Shown: piece after piece, positions 58,626-64,000 of the stretch | Position numbering within the stretch: the first letter of the stretch is position 1 | Layout: every line of letters begins with the position of its first letter | Made by a program: the position numbers and the translations under genes | Notes under the pieces: model-generated | Told to the model about the DNA's origin: nothing | Databases searched by the model: none | What the model saw: the letters and a program-made list of their open reading frames with translations, nothing else | Assembly: GCF_039912695.1 (NCBI RefSeq) | Contig: NZ_JBDSPJ010000021.1 | Span: forward strand, 109,847-173,846 | Source: Pseudolysinimonas_A sp039912695 | Lineage (GTDB): Bacteria > Actinomycetota > Actinomycetes > Actinomycetales > Microbacteriaceae | Length of the DNA: 64,000 nucleotides | Direction: 5' to 3'

Positions 58626-59255
58626 GTGACTGCCACCCGCCCCGACCGCCGCGTGCTCGAAGGCCGCGTCATCCAGCTCGAACCTTTCACGACCGAACAT
58701 CTGCCCGGCCTGTGGGCTGCACTCGGGCGTCCCGAGGTCTTCGCGGGTGGCTACGGGGGCGGCCCGGAGGGTCTCCCTGCCGACCAGACCGCCTACGCAG
58801 AGTGGGCGCCCCGCTACTTTCCCCACGAGGCTGGCATTACCTACGTTGCTCGTCTCACGGTCGGCCCCGATGCCGGCACCATCGTCGGGTCGTCGAGCCT
58901 TGCCGACTTCGACCTCGCGTTGGAGCATGCGCACATCGGCTGGACCGGCTGGCACCCGAGCATCTGGGGCACCGCGGTGAACCCCGAAGCAAAGTTGCTG
59001 ATGCTCGGGACGGCTTTTGACCACGGGTTCGGCCGCGTGAAACTTCAGGCGGATGCTCGCAACGAGCGATCGAGGGCGGCGATCTCGAAACTCGGCGCCA
59101 CCTTCGAGGGCATCACCCGTCGGGACCGACGGCGCGCCGACGGCACCTGGCGCGACACTGCCGTGTTCTCGATCCTGGTCGAGGAATGGCCGGGGGTTCG
59201 AGCCGGGCTCGAAGAGCGACTCAGGTCTGCACCGACCCCGACCTTGGATCGGTAG
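58626..59255 (+). CDS. GNAT-family N-acetyltransferase (RimJ/RimL-like)
   Basis: The product (209 residues) has the Acetyltransf_3 layout: LEGRVIQLEPFTTEHLPGL at the start, IGWTGWHPSIWGTAVNPEAK, and KLQADARNERSRAAISKLGATFEG (acetyl-CoA region and late helix). The pattern fits N-terminal or small-amine acetyltransferases. The start is GTG 58626 with GAGGAT 6 nt upstream, a weak -10. Its stop TAG 59253-59255 lies in a 17-bp tandem duplication. Confidence 0.85.
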   Translation: MTATRPDRRVLEGRVIQLEPFTTEHLPGLWAALGRPEVFAGGYGGGPEGLPADQTAYAEWAPRYFPHEAGITYVARLTVGPDAGTIVGSSSLADFDLALEHAHIGWTGWHPSIWGTAVNPEAKLLMLGTAFDHGFGRVKLQADARNERSRAAISKLGATFEGITRRDRRRADGTWRDTAVFSILVEEWPGVRAGLEERLRSAPTPTLDR

Positions 59256-59277
59256 CTAGGTTGGATCGGTAGTCTGG
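59244..59277 (+). repeat. 17-bp tandem duplication over the GNAT stop and the aroQ -10
   Basis: Units 59244-59260 and 59261-59277 share their first 12 bases and most of the rest. Copy one contains the GNAT stop TAG. Copy two contains TAGTCT (59270-59275), the -10 of the chorismate mutase gene. The duplication thus separates a stop codon from a promoter element. Confidence 0.85.
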
Positions 59278-59281
59278 CCGC

Positions 59282-59605
59282 ATGGCCGAGATGGATGACG
59301 CGACGCGCGCCGAACTCGCCGAGCTGCGTCAGAGCATCGACAACATCGACGCTGCCCTCACGCATCTTCTGGCTGAGCGGTTCAAAGCGACACAACGGGT
59401 CGGCCGGCTGAAGGCCGCGCGCGGGCTGCCACCGTCAGATACTGAGCGCGAGAGGGTGCAAACCGCGCGACTCCGGGCGCTCGCACTCGACGCCCAACTC
59501 GACCCCGCCTTCGCCGAGAAGTGGTTCAACTTCGTCGTCGCCGAGGTCATCCACCACCACGAGCAAATCGCCTCCACCGGCGCGATCAGTACCCCGCAAC
59601 CGTGA
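59282..59605 (+). CDS. Chorismate mutase, AroQ type
   Basis: The product (107 residues) is all-helical. ELRQSIDNIDAALTHLLAERF at the start gives the first helix with the catalytic Arg position. KAARGLPPSDTERE (about 43-56) and helix 3 ending VIHHHEQ complete the fold. It converts chorismate to prephenate for Phe and Tyr. TAGTCT (59270-59275) is 6 nt before ATG 59282. It overlaps the SDR gene by GTGA. Confidence 0.88.
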   Translation: MAEMDDATRAELAELRQSIDNIDAALTHLLAERFKATQRVGRLKAARGLPPSDTERERVQTARLRALALDAQLDPAFAEKWFNFVVAEVIHHHEQIASTGAISTPQP

Positions 59606-60519
59606 CCTGGGATCCAGTTCACCTCCCGTCGCAGGAGGGACGAACTTTCGTTGTCACCGGCGGGAGCACCGGCATCGGCTACTGGGCGTGCGAGCAGCTC
59701 GCCGGGGCCGGTGCCCGCATCATCCTGGCGGCCCGACATGCGCCCAAGGCGAACCAGGCGATGGCGTCGATTCGTGCTCGGGTGCCGCACGTCGACATCC
59801 ACCACGTGCCCTTCGACCTCACCTCGATCGACTCCGTTCGCGCGACGGCTGATCACATCGCCGAACTCGGCGGAGCGGATGTGCTGGTCAACAATGCCGG
59901 ACTCGTGATCTCTCCGGCGACGCGGAAGACGACCAAGGACGGCCTCGAACTCGAGGTTGGCGGCAATTTCGTCGGGCACTTCGCGCTGACGGCGCTGGTC
60001 TTTCCCGTGCTTCGAGATCGCGTCGTCGGACTCGGCTCGATGGCGACCGCGATGACTCGACTCGACCCCGATGACCTGATGTCCGAGAAGAAGTACCGAC
60101 CGTTCCGCGCGTACGCCTTCTCGAAGCATGCGGTGCACGGCTTCGCGTTCGAACTCGATCGTCGACTACGCGCGGCCGGGGATGCGCGCAAGTCGATGCT
60201 CGCGCACCCCGGGTATGCGGTCAACGAACTCTCCGAGAAACGGCCCGACGTCATCACCAACTCGTCGTGGTGGCAGCGGGTCGGCGGCTTCGCGTCGGCC
60301 GTCGTCGCGCAAGGCAAAGATCACGGCGCCTGGCCGGTCGTGCGTGCGGCGACCGATCCTGACGCGGAGTCGGGTACGTTCTTCGGCCCCGGCCAGATGT
60401 TCGGGATGCGCGGCCTGCCGGTTGCCCAGGCGCCGGTCACCTCATCCGCGTCGCCGGAGTTCGGCGCGAAACTGTGGGCGCTCGCCGAAGATTGGTCGGG
60501 AGTTAAGTTCGCGGTCTAG
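59602..60519 (+). CDS. Short-chain dehydrogenase/reductase
   Basis: The product (305 residues) is a Rossmann-fold SDR. The cofactor motif is TGGSTGIG (19-26), NNAG is at 97-100, the catalytic serine is about S146, and Y171/K175 are in YAFSK. The layout resembles the retinol-dehydrogenase-like SDRs. The substrate is unknown. The start is GTG coupled to the chorismate mutase stop. It is convergent with the HTH-ATPase gene, 9 nt between the stops. Confidence 0.88.
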   Translation: MTWDPVHLPSQEGRTFVVTGGSTGIGYWACEQLAGAGARIILAARHAPKANQAMASIRARVPHVDIHHVPFDLTSIDSVRATADHIAELGGADVLVNNAGLVISPATRKTTKDGLELEVGGNFVGHFALTALVFPVLRDRVVGLGSMATAMTRLDPDDLMSEKKYRPFRAYAFSKHAVHGFAFELDRRLRAAGDARKSMLAHPGYAVNELSEKRPDVITNSSWWQRVGGFASAVVAQGKDHGAWPVVRAATDPDAESGTFFGPGQMFGMRGLPVAQAPVTSSASPEFGAKLWALAEDWSGVKFAV

Positions 60520-60528
60520 GGTCGAAAC

Positions 60529-61521
60529 TCAACCTCGACGCGCCCGATTCACCATGAACTCGACTGCCTCATTCATGTTGGTCGGAACGAGGCGCACGCC
60601 GCCGTGCTCGGATGGCCAGACCCTGAGCAGTTCATCGACGAAGCCCTGGCCGACGTCATCTACTCCGGCGAAGTCGAGATCGATGTCGTCGAAAGCCTCC
60701 ATCCCCTCCATGAGACGACGCGCTTCCGACCGCGAGATGAACGCGAGTCCCGTGCCAAACAGCTTGACTGTGGGGCGACTCCTCACGAATCCGCGATCCT
60801 CGGTCGTGAATTCCTCGAAGACCGAGCGCAAGGTGCGAGCTGGCGGAAGGGGAAGCGTGAACTCGACGAGGGTGCCGATCCGGACTGGCGAGACCCCGAG
60901 TGCGACGTCGCCGCGGAGGTTGTCGACCGTCAGTCGAAGACCGTTTGCCGAGAGCCGAAACACCCCGGCGACTTTGGAGGTGAAGAAGATCCCCTCTCCG
61001 CTATGGCGTTCGCGCCAGGTCGTGCGCTTTCCCTTGGTGAGCTCAGCCGCGGCCTCGATGGGGCGACTGAGGCCCAGGCCGGACTGAAGGTGTGCGAATA
61101 CCCCGTCGCCGTGGTCCCGGATGCGGAATGCGAACGCGGATGATGTCGACCAGACCTCGGAGTCAGCCCACTGACTTCCGCTGTGATCGATTGCGTTGTT
61201 GAGCATCTCGGTGAATGCGTAAGTCGCTGCGCGTCCTGCGTCTGTGCTGCCATCTATCTCGAGACCCGTTCTGGCGCGGAGCCACACGTCTGACTCCGAC
61301 AGCCCGTCAAGCTCGTCGCGGGAACTCCACTCCGGCGGGCGCGCCGGCATTGTGGAGTCGGTCGTGGCGAGCGCAGTGCGGACCCCCTCAAGATCGAACC
61401 GACGGTGTCCGCCAGCCGACACGCTGGACGGGATCTCACCGCGATCCGCGAGGCGACGGAGAGTCTTGATCGGGAGCCCGAGGTTTGCGCTGAGTTCGCC
61501 AATGCTCACGAGGTCGCTCAC
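60529..61521 (-). CDS. Single-chain HTH - GHKL ATPase - DUF4325 (STAS-like) regulator
   Basis: The product has 330 residues in three parts. (1) A MerR/excisionase-type HTH lies at 1-50 (SIGELSANLGLPIKTLRRLADRG). (2) A GHKL ATP-binding domain lies at about 60-230, with N-box EMLNNAIDHS (105-114), G1 DHGDGV (136-141) and HSGEGIFF (173-180). (3) A DUF4325 domain lies at about 245-330 (SRSEARRLM, DLDFAGVDDVGQGFVDELLRVW). It resembles an anti-sigma kinase and STAS antagonist joined to a DNA-binding head. GTG 61521 has GGAGG about 7 nt upstream. Function is unknown. Confidence 0.85.
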   Translation of the reverse strand: MSDLVSIGELSANLGLPIKTLRRLADRGEIPSSVSAGGHRRFDLEGVRTALATTDSTMPARPPEWSSRDELDGLSESDVWLRARTGLEIDGSTDAGRAATYAFTEMLNNAIDHSGSQWADSEVWSTSSAFAFRIRDHGDGVFAHLQSGLGLSRPIEAAAELTKGKRTTWRERHSGEGIFFTSKVAGVFRLSANGLRLTVDNLRGDVALGVSPVRIGTLVEFTLPLPPARTLRSVFEEFTTEDRGFVRSRPTVKLFGTGLAFISRSEARRLMEGMEAFDDIDLDFAGVDDVGQGFVDELLRVWPSEHGGVRLVPTNMNEAVEFMVNRARRG

Positions 61522-61574
61522 TGTGACCCTCCGAATCTGCCCGTCGGGGAGATTCTGACACGATGCTCCCGAAA

Positions 61575-61580
61575 AATCTA
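61575..61580 (-). promoter_or_regulatory. Candidate -10 for the HTH-ATPase gene
   Basis: TAGATT on the minus strand (61580-61575) lies in the AT-richer part of the 123-nt gap between purL and this gene. It would give a leader of about 47 nt that carries the ribosome-binding site GGAGG. No consensus -35 is visible. The rest of the gap shows no gene. Confidence 0.35.
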
Positions 61581-61644
61581 CCCGGCGGGAATGTTTTGCC
61601 CTTCCCCTGCCCGCGATTTCTTCCCGCTGGGCAGTAATCCGCTC

Positions 61645-63939
61645 CTAGCGCGCCGGGTACCCGACCACGGGACCGAAGTGCGCCGCGAGGGTGCCACGTG
61701 AAACATCCTGAAGTTCGGCCAGCGGGATCGTGAAGTGGTCTTGCACCTCGAGGTCTCCCTCGGTGTCGGTCACGCCCATCCGCAGCACCGGGTAGCCGCG
61801 ACCTTCGCAGAGCCGGGTGAACTTGACGTCTTCTTCGCGAGGAACAGCGACGAGCACGCGACCGGTCGACTCGGAGAACAGCGCCGTCGCGACGTCGATT
61901 CCATCGCGTTCGCAGAGTTCGTCGAGGAACACCCGGGCGCCAACGCCGAAGCGCAGGATGGCGTCGGTCAACGCGATCGCGAGCCCCCCGTCGGCGAGGT
62001 CGTGGGCTGCGTTCAGCAGTCCTTCGTGGGCGGCCGCCGCGAGGAGGGCGCCGAGGTCTTTCTCGCGACTCAGGTCGACGGCGGGGGGACGTCCGCCGAG
62101 GTGACCGTGCAGCACGCCGGCCCAGGCCGAGCCGTCGAGTTCGAGCGACGTCGTGCCCAGCAGGTAGACGTTGTCACCACCGTCTTGCCAGCCCGACGGA
62201 ACCCGCCGCCCGACGTCATCGATGGTGCCGAGCACGGCGATCACCGGCGTCGGATGGATCGGCACGTCGCCGGTTTGGTTGTAGAACGACACGTTGCCGC
62301 CGGTCACCGGGATGCCGATCTCGAGGCAGCCGTCGGCGAGGCCCGTGACGGTGCGCTCGAACTGCCACATCACCTCGGGGTTCTCCGGGGAACCGAAGTT
62401 GAGGCAATCCGAGACTGCGACCGGGGTCGCACCCGTCACGGCAACGTTGCGGTAGGCCTCGGCGAGCGCGAGTTTTGCACCCTCATACGGGTCGAGGTAG
62501 CAGTACCAGCTGTTGGCATCCGTCGCGACGGCGAAGCCGAGGCCGGAGGTCTCGTCGACCCGCACCATGCCGCCGTCGTCTGGGTAGGACAGCGCGGTGT
62601 TGCCCAGCACGTACCGGTCGTACTGGTTGGTGACCCACTTCTTGTCGGCGAGGTTCGGGCTGCCCAGCAGGTGCAGAAGGTCGGCGCGCTGCTCGTCGCC
62701 GGTCGCCGGGCGCCGCAGAACTGATGCCGAGTCGGCGTTGAGCGCGTCGATCCACTCGGGGCGCACCATCGGGCGGTCGTACACCGGGCCGTCGACGGCG
62801 ACGGTGCGGGGGTCGACATCGACGATCGTTTCGCCGCGCCAGGTGATCGTGAGGCGGCCCGAGTCGTTGACCTCGCCCAGCACGCTGGTCTCGACATCCC
62901 ACTTGGCGGTGACGGCGAGAAAACCCTCCAACTTCGACGGCTCGACGATCGCCATCATCCGCTCCTGGCTTTCCGACATCAGGATCTCTTCGGCCGTGAG
63001 TGAGGGATCGCGCAGGAGGACGGCATCCAATTCGATGGCCATGCCGCCGTCGCCGTTGCTGGCGAGTTCCGAGGTGGCGCACGAGATGCCGGCAGCTCCC
63101 AGGTCTTGGATGCCTTCCACCAGGTCGGCGGCGAACAGTTCGAGGCAGCACTCGATGAGCACCTTCTCGGCGAACGGGTCGCCGACCTGAACGGCTGGAC
63201 GCTTGGTCGGTCCGCCGGCTGAGAACGTGTCGGAGGCGAGGATGCTCGCGCCACCGATACCGTCGCCACCGGTGCGGGCGCCGAACAGCACGACCTTGTT
63301 GCCGGCTCCGCGGGCGTTCGCGAGGTGGAGGTCTTCGTGGCGCAGCACCCCGACCGCGAGGGCGTTCACCAAGGGGTTCGCCTGGTACACCGGGTCGAAC
63401 CAGGTCTCGCCGCCGATGTTGGGCAGGCCGAGGCAGTTCGCGTAGAACGAGATGCCGCTCACGACTCCCGGCACCACGCGAGCAGTGTCGGGATGATCGA
63501 TCGCCCCGAAGCGGAGGGCATCCATCACGGCGACCGGGCGCGCACCCATCGAGATGATGTCGCGCACGATGCCGCCGACTCCGGTGGCTGCACCCTGGAA
63601 CGGCTCGATGTACGACGGGTGATTGTGTGACTCGATCTTGAAAGTGACCGCCCAGCCCTCACCGATGTCGACGACGCCGGCGTTCTCGCCCATGCCGACC
63701 ATGAGGTTCTTCGTCATCTCAGGCGAAACCTTCTGCCCGAACTGCTTCAGATGCACCTTCGACGACTTGTAGGAGCAGTGCTCACTCCACATCACCGAGT
63801 ACATCGCCAGCTCGCACGAGGTCGGGCGGCGGCCGAGGATCTCCTTGATACGGGCGTACTCGTCGACCTTCAGGCCGAGTTCGGCCCAGGGCTGGGAGTC
63901 GTCTGGGTTCTGCTCGGCATTGCTCACGGTGTCGGCCAC
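61645..63939 (-). CDS. purL: Phosphoribosylformylglycinamidine synthase, PurL subunit
   Basis: The product (764 residues) is the small-form PurL, which works with PurS and PurQ (not in the window). It converts FGAR to FGAM using ATP and ammonia. Signatures are MWSEHCSYKSSK near 48-59, ESHNHPSYIEPFQGAATGVGG divided around the ATP site, GDGIGGAS, and in the second half DCLNFGSPENPEV. GTG 63939 is chosen because TAGATT (63952-63947, minus strand) is 7 nt upstream; GTG 63927 is an alternative. The remaining 61 nt to the window end carry no gene seen here. Confidence 0.96.
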   Translation of the reverse strand: MADTVSNAEQNPDDSQPWAELGLKVDEYARIKEILGRRPTSCELAMYSVMWSEHCSYKSSKVHLKQFGQKVSPEMTKNLMVGMGENAGVVDIGEGWAVTFKIESHNHPSYIEPFQGAATGVGGIVRDIISMGARPVAVMDALRFGAIDHPDTARVVPGVVSGISFYANCLGLPNIGGETWFDPVYQANPLVNALAVGVLRHEDLHLANARGAGNKVVLFGARTGGDGIGGASILASDTFSAGGPTKRPAVQVGDPFAEKVLIECCLELFAADLVEGIQDLGAAGISCATSELASNGDGGMAIELDAVLLRDPSLTAEEILMSESQERMMAIVEPSKLEGFLAVTAKWDVETSVLGEVNDSGRLTITWRGETIVDVDPRTVAVDGPVYDRPMVRPEWIDALNADSASVLRRPATGDEQRADLLHLLGSPNLADKKWVTNQYDRYVLGNTALSYPDDGGMVRVDETSGLGFAVATDANSWYCYLDPYEGAKLALAEAYRNVAVTGATPVAVSDCLNFGSPENPEVMWQFERTVTGLADGCLEIGIPVTGGNVSFYNQTGDVPIHPTPVIAVLGTIDDVGRRVPSGWQDGGDNVYLLGTTSLELDGSAWAGVLHGHLGGRPPAVDLSREKDLGALLAAAAHEGLLNAAHDLADGGLAIALTDAILRFGVGARVFLDELCERDGIDVATALFSESTGRVLVAVPREEDVKFTRLCEGRGYPVLRMGVTDTEGDLEVQDHFTIPLAELQDVSRGTLAAHFGPVVGYPAR

Positions 63940-64000
63940 GGCCGCAAATCTATCGTGGCAGGGGCTGCCCTCCTGCTCTCGTCCGCGTACCCTGACTGCC

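Noticed and set aside
1..64000. CRISPR array, insertion sequence, rRNA operon or riboswitch
   Set aside because: Read through on both strands, no regularly spaced repeats, transposase frames, rRNA sequence or recognisable riboswitch core were found.

Overview
The window is about 64 kb of high-GC DNA in which nearly every base is coding. Many genes run in short operons with 4-nt ATGA/GTGA overlaps. Gene content (C50 carotenoid genes, HspR-controlled chaperones, Zur/Znu module, actinobacterial protein families), frequent GTG starts and the recurrent GGATGCC/GGCATCC words point to an actinobacterium, most likely a pigmented member of the Microbacteriaceae. The genus cannot be fixed from the sequence. 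At least 28 genes have a TANNNT hexamer 6-7 nt before the start codon and no Shine-Dalgarno sequence. Leaderless transcription therefore looks like the default here, and I used it to choose several starts.

Layout. 1-5.3 kb: end of dnaB, small membrane proteins, purB with a low-molecular-weight phosphatase, and a WXG100-like/hydrolase pair that looks like a secreted-protein module. 5.3-9.9 kb: aminotransferase pat and a branched-chain 2-oxoacid dehydrogenase operon (bkdABC). 10-14.3 kb: a zinc-starvation block with a Zur-box promoter, znuA-znuC-znuB-zur, then zinc-free ribosomal proteins L28, L33 and S14, followed by hupB. 14.4-24.5 kb: a CopD-CtaG fusion, a Pif1-like helicase, heme oxygenase and a DUF2470 protein, an HExxH membrane protein and an acyl-CoA ligase. 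24.5-26.1 kb: an HTH-MNT/HEPN toxin-antitoxin pair, tRNA-Gly(CCC) and dcd. 26.1-31.7 kb: idi and crtE-B-I-Ye-Yf-Eb, enough for a cyclic C50 carotenoid from isoprenyl diphosphates.

31.7-40.1 kb: a small secreted peptide, an MFS protein, then two HAIR operators in front of dnaK-grpE-dnaJ-hspR-clpB. The dnaJ product lacks the zinc finger and the clpB product lacks the N domain. 40.1-49.7 kb: a FitAB/VapBC-type toxin-antitoxin pair, an alcohol dehydrogenase, acyl-CoA ligase, threonine aldolase, methyltransferase, a Nat-type ABC exporter, a DUF6421-like protein and xthA. 49.7-61.5 kb: pyrE, a septum-formation-like protein, an orphan adenine DNA methyltransferase, a nagD-type phosphatase, a Fic protein behind a perfect 16-bp inverted repeat, an RNA methyltransferase, a BON-BON-flavin-barrel fusion, purA, a VOC/AraC pair, GNAT, chorismate mutase and an SDR. 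The window closes with an HTH-GHKL ATPase-DUF4325 single-chain protein and purL.

Most of the window is core metabolism. The strongest candidates for undescribed biology are the HTH-ATPase-DUF4325 protein (60529-61521), the self-contained Fic locus with its operator (53026-54209), the WXG-like/hydrolase pair (3153-4816) and the HExxH membrane protein (21705-22781). Short tandem duplications repeatedly sit on gene ends and promoters. No CRISPR array, insertion sequence, integrase or rRNA gene was seen.
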